Shown one piece after another: positions 11,400 through 21,321 of a stretch of 64,000 nucleotides of DNA (its first letter is position 1; every line of letters begins with the position of its first letter). This DNA is from Eublepharis macularius. Lineage: Eukaryota; Chordata; Lepidosauria; Squamata; Eublepharidae. The notes below the pieces were generated by a model that saw nothing but the letters and a program-made list of their open reading frames with translations, did no database searches and was not told the DNA's origin. The stretch lies in NCBI RefSeq assembly GCF_028583425.1, contig NC_072791.1, positions 40,555,368-40,619,367 on the forward strand, written 5' to 3'. The position numbers and the translations under genes are program-made.

Positions 11400-11741
11400 T
11401 AGGCCTCACCCCAATGAGTCCCCTTAAAGGCCCAAACAGTCCTGGACAAGGCACAGCCCCCTCCCTAGGCTTGCCATTCCCCCGCACACCCCAGGCAGCG
11501 TGGTGCAGCCCTGTGCCCTCCTGCGGCGCACTTCTGCACCCTGCATTGGGCCCATTTTGGGGAGCGCGCATGTGCTCCCAGGCCACTCTTTGACCAGTGT
11601 GATGATGTCACTTCCTGGAAGTGACGTCATCGTGCACACCGTGAGTGCACAGCACATGCAATGGAGAACTCCAAAGCCAACTCAGGGTAAGTGCCAGTGT
11701 CCCAGTCTCCCACTGGGGGACTTAAGGGACCTGGCAACCCT
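11400..11741. mobile_element. Relative of the 8.2 kb element (GGCAACCCT end)
   Basis: It shares the palindromic 'GATGATGTCACTTC / GAAGTGACGTCATC' core (about 11600-11636), the 'GGAGCGCGCATGTGCTCCC' block and the terminal GGCAACCCT (ends 11741) with 8203-8591. The left end is degraded. Confidence 0.5.
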
Positions 11742-12579
11742 CCCCCTCCCCCTGTCTTTTATTGACAGAAATCAAGCCTGGATATATTGGCTGACCTGTC
11801 ATGGTTGACTAGCAACAGCTCTGAGGACATCTGGTTAAAGCTACAGAAAACTCTTTTTATCATTTTGGGTTTTTTTTAAACCCCCAATGTATTTTTTTTT
11901 TAGAATTCAGATTTTTCATCAAACTGCTGGAATTTTGCAGGTGTGCAGGAAGATCTATCTTGTTCGTTCATGGCTCTGGTCTCCAGATTTAAGTATCCTC
12001 AGATCAGGACCACTTGGCTATTAGTATATAAGATTGATATATACTATGTTTTACTATTATTTATTGTCAGCTTGTCTCACTGAGAAATTTAACATTATTA
12101 CCCCATCCATGGATAATTATTTATAATTCATCTGACTCACTGAGAAACGTAATTTCATGATAGACAGTTGTTTATAGTCTGCTCGAATCACTGTGATACA
12201 TAAAATTGTAGCAGAACATTTATGTAGGTAAAAAAACATAAAACAAAATTATAATAAAATATTAAATATTAAATGAAAGGGGTTCAGAGAGAGACACAAA
12301 CAGGGAGGGCCAGTGAGATTTAATAAGGGAGTGTGAAACAAATCAAAAGTCTTCACCTGCTGGTGGAAGACAATGATAGAGGGAGACAGATGACTCTCCC
12401 TGGGGAGGGAATTCCAGTTCCGGAGTATTTAGTGCTGTGAATGAGAAGGCTCTTTTTCCGGTTGCCACCTGTCTAACCTCATATAGGAGTAGGTGGTCCT
12501 TACGGTATGCTGGTGCCAACTCATATAGGAGCTCTAAAGGTCTATACCAGCATCAATGTAAATGGTGTTGTTCCAAGGC
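11742..12579. other. Intergenic AT-rich DNA with a LINE-like fragment
   Basis: About 12350-12560 contains 'GTCTTCACCTGCTGG...GAAGGCTCTTTTTCCGGTTGCCACC', which resembles 19715-19880 ('GTCTTCACCCACTGG...AAGGCCCTCTCCTGAGTTGCCACC'). Both look like antisense 3' portions of an L2-type LINE. No gene is seen. Confidence 0.4.
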
Positions 12580-12589
12580 AGGAGTGATA

Positions 12590-13800
12590 TGGATCCTATG
12601 ACTCCCCCTCCAGTCAATGTTCTGGAAGCAACATTCTGTGACAGCTTTAGCATTGCAGACCATTTTCAAGGGCAGCCCCATGTATATGCCATTCCATATG
12701 GGTGCTGAAAGACCTTGGCCTCTGGCCTGTGAGGTGCCACGAAGGTCCATCTTATCCCCTATGCTTTTGAACATCTACGTGAAACCACTGGGTGAGGTCA
12801 GCAGAGATATGGGCTGAGTAGTCACCAATATATAGATGACATTCAGCTCTATCTTGCACTTCTGATGGATCTCAGGGAGACTGTAGATACCCTAAACTGG
12901 AGTCTGGAGGTAGTTTTAGGGTAGATGAGGGGTAATAAACTGAAGTCTAAGCCCAAAAATTGCTACTGGTGAGCAGGACGTCTGCCTGATATTTATATAT
13001 TCCTATATTATATGTCCCCTGTTCTGGATGGGGTTGTACTCCCCTTGAAAGAAAAAGCCTGTCGGTTCCTGGACCCAGAGTGACCGCTGGATAAGCAAGT
13101 GGCACATGGACAGGAGGACTTTTTACTGGCTTCAGGTGGTTAGCCAGCTGCAGCCTTTCTTGGTCAGAAAATATCTGCTTACTGTAGCGCATGCCCTGGT
13201 AACATCTAGATTAGATTACTGCAATGTGCTTTACAGGGGATGGCCCTTGAAATGTGTTTGGAAACTTCAGTTGTTATAGAATGCTGCAGCTGACTGGAGT
13301 AGGTTATAGAGTCCATATCATCCCAGTCTTGGTCCATCTATGCTTTCTCCCAATCTGTTTCCAGGCACAGTTCAAGGTGCTGGTTTTGACTTTTAAAGCC
13401 TTATACATGTAGGACTATAAATCTTGGACCTTTGACTATACAAATGTACCTGACTGCTAAAGTCATCTTCTAAGGCCCTGCTTTGTATGCCCCCACCTTC
13501 TGAGATTATGCAAGTGGCAACCTGACAAAAAGCCTTCTTTTCAGTTGAGGTACCAAAGCTATACAACTCTTTGTCTTTATGTGTTCCCTTTTGTTACTTT
13601 TTTGTTTCATCTGATTATCTCTCAGTGATCACTCCTTTCTGCCGTATGTTTTAATTATTATTCCTACATTGTACATATATATATATATATATGTTTTGAT
13701 TTTAATTGTTTTTATGACAAGTTTTAATAACACTTTGTTTTAACTATTAGCCACAGTTGGTGGCCCTCATTGGGCAGAAAAGCGGAGTACAAATTTTATT
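12590..13800 (+). pseudogene. Decayed L2-type LINE reverse transcriptase
   Basis: On the + strand, broken frames recover L2/CR1-group RT features. 'SPMLLNIYVKPLGEV' lies at about 12757-12801. The catalytic region, readable as QYIDDIQLYLA with Ile in place of Ala in YADD, lies at about 12826-12860. A DSRETVDTLNWSLEV-like helix and 'NKLKSKPKN' follow to about 12960. Further on is an 'RLDYCNVLYRGWPLKCVWKLQLL' equivalent (written across frames, about 13207-13280), the usual post-RT motif. Stops and frameshifts are frequent. The 3' part (about 13550-13800) is AT-rich and ends in a T-rich tract. The element is old, dead and 5' truncated. Confidence 0.8.
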
Positions 13801-14208
13801 TTATTTTTTTTTAAAATTGCATATACTCACAAAGTCTGTGTGCCTTGTGGTAGGCTGGGGATGAAATGAATCTCTGTGCAGGTAATTTTGAAGTGGTCCC
13901 AACTAGAACAGTCACAATGTGATGGACACACATCCACACCTTTAGTTACCAGTCCCATTTTGAGCAACAGCAGCAACTGAAGGAATTCTGGCAAGCACAG
14001 CATCTTCTTAAACCTAGCGTTGCAATTGCTTCATTTCCCTCTATGATCCTTCTCCAGACAGGGATCACAGGAAAACCTTGTATTTCTTCTGAAAACACAC
14101 CTCCAATCGATCCTCTCTGAAGGGAAATGTAACCGTGTAAGAAGCAAAAATGCAAAGACATTGTTCCAAGCACACGCGCATGCACACACGCTTTAGCATA
14201 CTCCAAGT
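13801..14208. other. Intergenic, no gene seen
   Basis: No domain, exon or repeat family was recognised. The last 8 bases, CTCCAAGT (14201-14208), are the left target-site duplication of the next element. Confidence 0.5.
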
Positions 14209-14414
14209 CAGGGCTTTTTTTCTGGGAAAAGAGGTGGTGGAACTCAGTGGGTTGCCCTCGGAGAAAATGGTCACATGGCTGGTGGCCCCGCCCCCTGATC
14301 TCCAGACAGAGGGGAGTTTAGATGGCCCTCAGGGGGCGGGGCCACCAGCCATGTGACCATTTTCAAGAGGTTCCGGAACTCCGTCCCACCACATTCCTGC
14401 TGAAAAAAGCCCTG
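14209..14414. mobile_element. hAT-like MITE, family B, copy 1 (206 bp, perfect 8-bp TSD)
   Basis: The element runs CAGGGCTTTTTTTCTGGG to GAAAAAAGCCCTG and is flanked by identical 8-bp CTCCAAGT (14201-14208 and 14415-14422). 'GAAAATGGTCACATGGCTGG' occurs in the left arm, and its reverse complement occurs in the right arm, so most of the element is palindromic. 8-bp TSDs and CAGGG ends point to the hAT superfamily. Mobilisation would need a transposase supplied from elsewhere. Confidence 0.9.
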
Positions 14415-15224
14415 CTCCAAGTTAACTCTACAAAGTATATTTGTATGCATTTCATCATCACCTGCAGCACTTTTAGGACTGGCTCTATAAACCTCCTTCT
14501 ATCCCAGGGAGATATGTGAAGCTCCATCCATCATTCTACTTCCATAAACAGGATCCTACAATCTTCCATCCTATGCTTTCCCATCCACAATTTTCTAGTA
14601 AACCTATTCCCCCTAGGTGCTGAATTGTGTAGAGGACTTTCTCATTTCCTGGCTTCTCGTGGGAGCTGCCTCCTACTAGTGCTGCTAACGCCATACTCAC
14701 AAACCAATTTCCCTTAAAAATAGAAACCCTTATGCGGGCTGCTGAAATGAAATGAAAAGGGGTCGGGGTGCCTGATTTTATGTTATTAATATTCATTTCC
14801 ATAATGTGTCCTATTTAAAGTAACTTTTAGTTGTATTGACTTTATGCCAAGCCTTGGAAATAAGAGAAAAGGTAACCTACAAATAATAGACTTTGGGAAC
14901 TATGCATGAGGCAGCAGATTACAGACATGTTAACAAAGGGAGACAGAGACTGGACAGGTTTAAGTCAGGAAACCTTATCCATTTTATTCAGTTCACTAAC
15001 AGGATCTACACATAGATGTTACCAGAAGAAATATTTAAAATGTTATAAATGCAGAGTATATGTTGTAAAGATATAATTATTAATAGTAGCAATATTACAC
15101 GGGAAAATATTGACAGAATCATTCCAACCTCTGCATTACCTCACAGCCTGACTCCCCTAAACAGTAAATCCTAGAGGCACCCCTTTGTACTTAACCTCCC
15201 AATCCGTATTTGCTCACTTCACCA
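14415..15224. other. Intergenic, no gene seen
   Basis: Moderately AT-rich DNA. Open frames at about 14536-14802 have no recognisable motif. Confidence 0.45.
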
Positions 15225-15350
15225 GCCCATTTGTCAACCATTTGTTATCTAGGAGACTCAGGTTCAGTTCCCTGTCTGGTTGGGTAGCCTTAGGCCAGTT
15301 GTTCCCTACATTGCAAGGTTGTTGTGAAGATATTAAGAGGGAAGACCAAG
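15225..15350 (+). repeat. tRNA-derived SINE fragment
   Basis: 'CTCAGGTTCAGTTCCC' (B-box like), 'GTAGCCTTAGGCCAGTTG' and 'GCAAGGTTGTTGTGAAGAT' occur in the order of the SINE family seen in full at 28573-28771. It is degraded. Confidence 0.55.
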
Positions 15351-15389
15351 CCCACGTACCCCATCCTGAGAGCCCTCAAAAGTTACATC

Positions 15390-15680
15390 TCAGGATCGTC
15401 CCCCTAAGATACGCTCAACAGCATCTGTTTTCTGTTCACTGGTTTTGGTTGGGACCTTGGGAGGCTTGGAGGTAGGTGTGGCAGGCAAAAATTCAACCGG
15501 TGTGTCCAGGCGGTTAGGGAAGCAGTAAACTGTGCCCTGCTGAGGAGCAGTGGGGACGTCTTCCCCTGCCTGCCCCGCTGCCGTTACACGCGCCCTGCCA
15601 TAGAAATACCTTCGGAGGATAGGAGGCGGCAGCAGCCCCCTGCCCACCTGCGGTCTTCCCTGCAGCGCTCTCCGCCGCAA
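15390..15680 (-). other. Unrecognised open frame at edge of CpG island (candidate exon)
   Basis: A minus-strand frame stays open for about 96 codons and ends at a TGA near 15390. Its C-terminal half (beginning about 15565, with peptides TVYCFPNRLDTPVEF, LPATPTSKPPKVPTK and EQKTDAVERILGGRS) looks more protein-like than the GC-rich N-terminal half. It lies directly 3' of the candidate first exon at 15694-15830 on the same strand. I do not recognise the family. It could be a retained reading frame in intronic CpG-island DNA, a real second exon, or a retrocopy remnant. Confidence 0.25.
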
Positions 15681-16090
15681 CGCCGCTCCTCACCTGGAGT
15701 CAAAAGTCTTCAGGAGTCGCCTGCAGCGGACGCCTCTGGCCTCTTCTCCCCGCTGCGGGCTGAAGAGAAGCGGGCGAGAGGCGGCAAAGCTCCTTCTCAA
15801 AGCCGCGCCGCGTTCTTCGGGCGCCACCATCCCACTTTGCTCACTTGCAAAAAGTCCACTTACTCCGAACGAGCCAATCCCGCCCCTCTCGGACTCCGGC
15901 GGCTTCCAGCGCTGGCTCTCGGTCGACACCTCGTGGCGGCGGCCCAGAACAGTCTAAGCAGAAACGCCGCCGCTCCAACTGTGGGCGGCTCTCGGGCTGA
16001 AAGGCGCGCAACTGAAGCCTGTCCAAAAGTGCTGTGGGACGGCCTTGGTCCTCAGCCGCCCTGAGCCTGCGTGCGGGGAGGGCGGGATTA
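15530..16090. promoter_or_regulatory. CpG island 1
   Basis: This is a dense run of CG dinucleotides and GC boxes, clearly distinct from the AT-rich flanks. Its right border is abrupt at about 16090, where AT-rich DNA resumes. It encloses a candidate minus-strand first exon with a good splice donor. CpG islands of this size usually mark vertebrate promoters. Which gene it serves is not evident. By mammalian synteny a minus-strand gene upstream of CEP128 would be expected, but no TSHR coding sequence was found here. Confidence 0.75.
15694..15830 (-). CDS. Candidate first coding exon, unknown minus-strand gene
   Basis: On the minus strand an ATG (15830-15828) with G at +4 opens a frame of 45 codons plus 2 nt, starting MVAPEERGAALRRSF and ending LLKTFDS. 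It stops at a near-consensus donor, CTCCAG|GTGAGG (GT at 15693-15692). Read past the donor, the frame hits TGA at once, as expected for intron. It sits inside CpG island 1. The composition is Arg/Ala-rich and matches no family I know. It could also be a non-coding first exon in which the short ORF is chance. Confidence 0.3.
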
Positions 16091-16149
16091 ATATAACTAA
16101 CAAAACTCAACTAGGCTCTTGATAGGAAAGAGATGATAACAATAACAAC

Positions 16150-16360
16150 AACAATATGAGTATATACCACTTCTCTGGACAGATTAGTGCAGCACTCAGA
16201 ATAGTGAACAAAGTCAGTGTTATTATTATCCTCACAGTACACCTGGGGAGCTAGGCCTGAGAGGAGTGACATACTTCATGGCAGCAATGGGAGTCAAACC
16301 AGCAGAGTGCTGGCTCGGAGCCCAGCCACTTAATCACTGTGCTATAGAAACAGAAAAGAA
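16150..16360 (-). repeat. tRNA-derived SINE copy
   Basis: Reading the minus strand gives 'TAGCACAGTGATTAAGTGG', '...GACTCCCATTGCTGCCATG' and 'AGGATAATAATAACACTGA', the SINE order of head, B-box region and tail. It is degraded. Confidence 0.5.
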
Positions 16361-16499
16361 TAAGGATCCAGTAGAACCAATAAGACTAACAAAATTTGTG
16401 GTAGGGTATGAGCTTTCCACAGCGCACTTCTTCAGATACCTTCTGTGCTACAGAAGGATGCGTTGGAGCTGTCGTTACTGGGTGGCGACGCAAGCGAAA

Positions 16500-16640
16500 T
16501 CAGCCCGTGTTCAGTGGGGCTCTTGATCCAAGGGCCAGGCAAGTTCAATTCTGCTTTGCCATGAAGGCTGAACTGAGTCATCTTAGGCCAGTCACTTTTC
16601 CCCTCAGCCTAATTTACTTATAGGTTGTGAGAGTAGGTGA
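16500..16640 (+). repeat. Partial tRNA-derived SINE
   Basis: 'GCCAGGCAAGTTCAATTCTG', 'TTAGGCCAGTCACTTTTC' and 'CAGCCTAATTTACTTATAGG' align in order with the SINE family at 28573-28771. The A-box is not clear. Confidence 0.5.
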
Positions 16641-16739
16641 GCTCCCCATTTGGGCACTTCTGGAATTCTGAGGATCAAGGAAAGGGCACGATCTCAAAAT
16701 GGCTTTCCTGGGGCTGGGTTTACAAATAACAACATTCGA

Positions 16740-16965
16740 TTTATATGCTGCCCTTCAGGACAACTTAATGCCCACTCAGAGCTGTTTATAAAGTATGTTG
16801 TTATTATCCCCACAACAAAACACCCTGTGAGGTGGGTGGGGCTGAGAGAGCTCCAGAGAGCTGTGACTAGCCCAAGGTCACCCACCTGGCTTCAAGTGGA
16901 GGAGTGGGGAATGAAACCCGGCTCTCCAGGTTAGAGTCCCACACTCTTAACCACTACTCCAAAAT
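16740..16965 (-). repeat. tRNA-derived SINE, nearly full length
   Basis: On the minus strand: 'TGGAGTAGTGGTTAAGAGTG' (A box), 'CCGGGTTTCATTCCCCAC' (B box), 'GGTGACCTTGGGCTAGTCAC', 'CCCACCTCACAGGGTGTTTT' and a 3' end with 'AACATACTTTATAAACAGC'. The copy at 57695-57920 belongs to the same subfamily. Confidence 0.75.
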
Positions 16966-17669
16966 GGCTGTCCAGCCACAAGAGCAGTGTGCTCCTTATA
17001 TGATGGAGGCAGCTTTTTGGGACTGGGACTGGGTGTTCCCTTCAGACAGAAAGATGAGTTTCCTGGGTTCTTTAGCACCTCATCCACCAGGAAGATGGAG
17101 GAAAGAAGGGACTGATTCTCTGCTCTGAGGAAGAGATGCTTCGTCAAAGAAGCTAATGAGTGCTTGGCCCTTTGGTGGGTGTCATGAAGGTATCCATGTT
17201 GATGTCTTGAGGATCGTCGATGTAATGGAATTGGAAAAACCATATATGTCACCTTAAACTCTTTGGAGGACAGGTGGGATAAATATGTGATGATTAGTAG
17301 GAGTTTATAATACTGATATAAAGGATGGACCAGGACTGGGGGAGACATGGACTCAAACTCTCATTTCTGGACGAATCAGCTTACTTCACAAGTCCTTCCT
17401 ACTATTAAAACATTGATGAATGCTCACGAATGAGAGGTGAGAATCCCACTAGCAGCAGCAGGTCACCCCTTCCGTTTAAAATTAAAACTCTCTCCTGCCC
17501 CGTATAATATTGAATCTCTCACAGTTCCTGGATTCAGAGCTTTAAGATCAGACATCATCAAAGGAAATGCAACGTTTGCTCATCTGACTCATGCTGAAGC
17601 CATTGGAGTTCCATGAAAGAAAAAAAGGTGGCATTTGAATCAAAAGCTTAGGGACCAGGTCATACATTT
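16966..17669. other. Intergenic, no gene seen
   Basis: No exon or repeat family was identified by eye. The 133-codon minus-strand frame at 16947-17348 overlaps the SINE at its end and shows no domain. Confidence 0.45.
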
Positions 17670-17910
17670 TAAAATTTATATTTATTTATTTAGATATTTA
17701 TACCCTGCTTTTCAAACCGGGGAGGGGGGGAAGCAGCTGACAGCATCATTCTACCCTTCTCCATTTTATGCATACTAATCTTGTGAGGTAGATTGGACTG
17801 AGGCACAGTGAGTGGCCAAAAGCGACCCAGCAAGCTTCCATGGCAGAGTCGGGATTTGAAAATTATGCCCAGATCCTAATCTGAGAATCTAACCACTACA
17901 CCATGCTGGG
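17670..17910 (-). repeat. tRNA-derived SINE, full length
   Basis: On the minus strand: 'CAGCATGGTGTAGTGGTTAG' (A box), a mutated B-box region, 'GCCATGGAAGCTTGCTGGGT', then 'CTACCTCACAAGATTAGTAT' and a terminal 'GGTATAAATATCTAAATAAA' AT-rich tail. Confidence 0.75.
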
Positions 17911-18629
17911 TTCTGCCATTTGGCAGCAGACTGTCAGACGTATCCCACTCCGCACTGTGACTTTTCCAGTAGCCCCAGAACAGCACCAAAGGGTCTGTAT
18001 TAACAGCCGCCAAATGTTATGCCAGTACAAATCTGCATTTGCCAGAAGGTTTGAGACGCATATCTACAATGCTCCAAAAGAGGTGTAAGAATGCAGCGTG
18101 GGTCATAAAAGATCTTACATTAACTTTAGTGGGGTTCAGATTTCACCACAAAAATGTGCTTTTAATTGCCAATTTTAAAGTTCCATAAGCATTAGTTTTA
18201 AAGCTCATGTCTTCCCTCTCCAAGCAAATAACCGGGTTTTATTATTGTCATATGTCAACTGTACCACCACCCCAGCTTTTCATAAATGCTGCGTTAAGAT
18301 TAGGATGATTTATAATCCTGATTTAAATTCTAGTTGTGTGATTTTCTAAACCCAAGCAGTTGAGCAGCTTATCCTGCTAGCCTGAAATCTGACAGGGAAA
18401 CTGAATCTGCTCAGGCAGTTACTGCTCTTACCTTCGTGGGGCAAAGGGTTTTGTTCTGCTTGCTCAGGACTGGGGTATGGGGGGGGGGTTGTTCTTTCCC
18501 TGTTAAACAAAGTGGCTCTGTACAGATGCAGGTCAGAAGAAGCCTGCTTCAGACCCTTTGCATTCTCCAGTTTGAAAAACTGGAGCACATCATAGGCCAC
18601 CTGAAAAAAGCAGGGCAATTGAGAGCATC

Positions 18630-18775
18630 AGTTCCAGATGGGTTAGTCTGTAGCAGCAGAATAAAACAAGAGTCTGGGATACATGTTTCCAACGAAGTGA
18701 GCTCTGACTCATGAAAGTTTATGCTGGAATGATTTTTGTTAGGTTTCAGGATGCCACTGGACTGTTGAGAGCATT
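18630..18775 (+). repeat. Squamate interspersed repeat ('GTTAGTCTGTAGCAG' family)
   Basis: 'GGGTTAGTCTGTAGCAGCAG', 'AAGTTTATGCTGGAATGATT' and 'GATGCCACTGGACTGTTG' follow the order of the repeat that forms the hairpin at 10684-10907. It is non-coding. Confidence 0.6.
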
Positions 18776-18904
18776 GTTGTTACACAAGGGTGTTTTTCTC
18801 TCTCCCTCAATTACAAAGGCAAGTGCAGTTCCATGAAAACTGTCTGTGGTTTGTGTTTACATTCAATGTAATGTGCACCCTGATACTCCTTTGTTGAACT
18901 ACAG

Positions 18905-19198
18905 CAGTGATCCCCAATGCTGTGCCCATGTGTTTTCTAGCACCTATTTTGTTCTTCCCCAAAGTAAAGAGCCAATCATGGCTTTGCTACTGGAGCACTG
19001 TAGACCCCTACCTTGTGTCTGCAGGGCAATGCCCATTTGGAAACAGCTGTCTCCATCACAGAAGGATGCTTAGCTTGAATCCTCCCAACATTCTGAATTG
19101 CCACCAGCCCCCACACAGCAGCCATCTGTGGTGGCACCCATTACCTGTGCTCAACCTTCCCAAAATGCTCATAGGTGACACAGGTTGGGAATCTTTGC
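18905..19198. mobile_element. hAT-like non-autonomous element
   Basis: It begins CAGTGATCCCCAATGCTGTG and ends with the near-inverse 'CACAGGTTGGGAATCTTTG'. Such CAGTG...CACTG-type ends are typical of hAT elements. The right end has decayed and no clean TSD is visible. Confidence 0.5.
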
Positions 19199-19379
19199 AT
19201 TACAGAGTACACATTACACTACAGAGTGCACATTATTTTATTTGCAAAATGTATACCCTGCCTTTCTGCCTTCATGAGGGCCACCAAGGTGGCTAACAGA
19301 TTAAAAACATACATAACACAACAGTGTTTAGTTCTTGTGGCCCCTTCTTACATGCCTAGGGTAATGCCAAGCCACCTTG

Positions 19380-19580
19380 GGGTCAGGTAGCAATTTTCCA
19401 CAGGCCAGTTCGGCTAGGGATCCTGATAGTGTTTTGCCATCTTCTGGGCATGGAGCAAGGGTCACTGGGTGTGTGTGGCGGGAAGGGGAGATAGTTGTGA
19501 ATTTCCTGCATTGTGCAGGGGGTTGGAATAGATGACCTTGGAGGTACCTTTCAACCCTATCATTTTATGTTTCTATGATC
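19380..19580 (+). mobile_element. CR1-type LINE 3' end
   Basis: 'GGTTGGAATAGATGACCTTG' followed by 'AGGTACCTTTCAACCCTATC' and the short-repeat tail 'ATTTTATGTTTCTATGATC' is the typical 3' terminus of amniote CR1 LINEs. It is 5' truncated with no ORF. Confidence 0.75.
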
Positions 19581-19942
19581 ATAAAACAAAAATGTATCAT
19601 TCAAACAACTAACAATGTTTTAAAATACACATGCAATTCAATAAAATATACATACATAAAAACAACAATTAAAAATGGCAGGAAGAAAGGATTACTGAGG
19701 AAACACCAGATGAAACAAAGAAGTCTTCACCCACTGGAGAGAGCAACAGAAGGGGACAGATGAGCCTCCCTAGCAAGACAGCTCAAGTTTGGGCACCACC
19801 ACTAAGAAGGCCCTCTCCTGAGTTGCCACCCATCTAATCTCAAAAGATGGGGTACCTTAAGCAGGGCTTTGGATGATGACTGTAGTAGTCAGGTAAGCAG
19901 GTTCCTGATAGAGTTAGATCATGTGGTATAGCTGGTGGGTTA

Positions 19943-20130
19943 CTAACCTCCAAGTGGGATCTGGTTGCCTTCTGGAATTACAACTACTCTCCAGAGTACC
20001 AAGAGCAGTTCCCCCGGAGAAAATGGCTGTTTTGGAAGGCAGAATCTATATGGAATTATACCTTGCTAATGTCCCTCATCTCCACCCAGGCTCCACCTCC
20101 AAATCTCCCAACCTGGAGATGGCAACGCTA
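19943..20130 (+). mobile_element. 'AGGGTTGCC'-family element, decayed
   Basis: It contains 'CTCCAGAGTACCAAGAGCAG', 'CCCGGAGAAAATGGCTG' and the right end 'ACCTGGAGATGGCAACGCTA', parallel to 2997-3203. Confidence 0.6.
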
Positions 20131-20201
20131 GCTGCTGGAGCTCAGCTTTATCAGGAAATCATGCTTATGGTCTCTCACATGGAAGCAATTCCCTTTACCC
20201 T

Positions 20202-20421
20202 AGGGTTGCCAGTTCCAGGATAGGAAATTCCTGGAGATTTGGGGGATGGATCCTGGAGAGAGTGGGGTTGGAAGTGGGGAGGGAGCTCAGCAGGGTATAA
20301 TGCCATAGAGTTCACCTTCCAAAGCTGCCATTTACTCCAGGGGAATTCATCTCTGTAACCCGGAGATCGGTTGTAATTCTTAAGAGATCTCCAGTCAGCG
20401 CCTGTAGGTTGGCATTAACCC
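20202..20421 (-). mobile_element. 'AGGGTTGCC'-family element, full length
   Basis: It begins AGGGTTGCCAGTTCCAGG and ends 'GGTTGGCATTAACCCT', in the opposite orientation to the neighbour at 19943-20130. Only about 70 bp separate the two, so they form a large imperfect inverted pair. Confidence 0.7.
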
Positions 20422-20648
20422 TGTATGTGTGCGGGGGGGGGGGCTTTTTTGTGTCCGTCATGTCTAAATCCAGGTGTAGGGAAATGATTTTTAATTGTAC
20501 TGCCAGAAGTTCAAAAAATGACAAGCCTCATCCTGATTCAATCAATATACGTGTTATGCGGAAGAGTCTTACAGGGTTCAACATTGCTGCTCCGCCGTGC
20601 ACGGTTATTTGGGAATACCCGCCGTTAACTACAGCGGGATTTGTTTCA

Positions 20649-20771
20649 GAGGGCCAAGCTACACATGACAAATGACACTTGAACAGCAAGTGTATTTCTC
20701 CCTGTTCACTTGCCTTCCACTCAATCCACTTGCAGTTCAAGTGTCATTTGTCATGTGTAGCTTGGCCCTGA
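20649..20771. mobile_element. Palindromic MITE, family A, copy 2
   Basis: The ends GAGGGCCAAGCTACACATG and CATGTGTAGCTTGGCCCTGA are inverse of each other. The asymmetric centre ('TTTCTCCCTGTTCACTTGCC') is the reverse complement of that in copy 1 at 2241-2364. It lies about 160 bp upstream of the CEP128 CpG island. Confidence 0.75.
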
Positions 20772-21086
20772 GTTACAAAACAGAGATACGAAGGAATGTA
20801 TTCTCAGTTAAAAGACAATTTAATTTATATGTAATCATAACCTTTTCCAATAGCATCCAATCTATCACGTAGGTTAGTAAATTTTAACTTCTAGGCTTTC
20901 TCATCAGATAAGATCTTCCGCAGGCAACGGATCCGAACCTCTGTTTGCAGGAGGCGCGTCTATTAGGAGACTCCTGGCCCTTTAAGAAGTGGGCCTGGCC
21001 TGCAAGACAAACGCCTTGCTCTCACACTACCACCCCAGGGCGCGTGCGTAAAACGCTTCAGGCCGTTCGTCGAGCAGTTCTCGCGA

Positions 21087-21108
21087 TTCATCCTGGGAGT
21101 TGTAGTTG
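21087..21108 (-). promoter_or_regulatory. ZNF143/SBS-like site 1
   Basis: On the minus strand it reads AACTACAACTCCCAGGATGA, very close to the known SBS consensus ACTACAAYTCCCAGMATGC. ZNF143/THAP11 complexes bind this motif just upstream of many housekeeping start sites. Confidence 0.7.
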
Positions 21109-21146
21109 CTCAGTCGCTTAAAGAAAAGGCCGCTGCGGGAGCTGTG

Positions 21147-21166
21147 AACTACGATTCCTATGATGC
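21147..21166 (+). promoter_or_regulatory. ZNF143/SBS-like site 2 (diverged)
   Basis: On the plus strand it reads AACTACGATTCCTATGATGC, matching the same consensus with a few changes. It points away from site 1, with about 38 bp between them. Confidence 0.55.
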
Positions 21167-21169
21167 TGC

Positions 21170-21321
21170 GCGCAGGGGCCGCTGCCGCCGGTGAGGCCGC
21201 TTTCTCTCAGTGGCAGGGCGGCTAGTTCAAGTTGCCATAGCGGCGGGGTGGGGAAGGAGCTGGCTGGGTGCCGAACGGTTGGAGCCGGAGGCGGCAGCGA
21301 GGCATGATTCAGGAGTAAAGG
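21170..21321 (+). other. CEP128: CEP128 exon 1, 5' UTR (inferred)
   Basis: A strong donor, AAAGG|GTAAGAGG, has GT at 21322-21323, at the downstream edge of the CpG island. No downstream exon before 27082 contains a start codon in the CEP128 frame, so this exon should be non-coding. An alternative donor, GCCGCCG|GTGAGG, has GT at 21191-21192. The left border is a guess. Confidence 0.5.
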
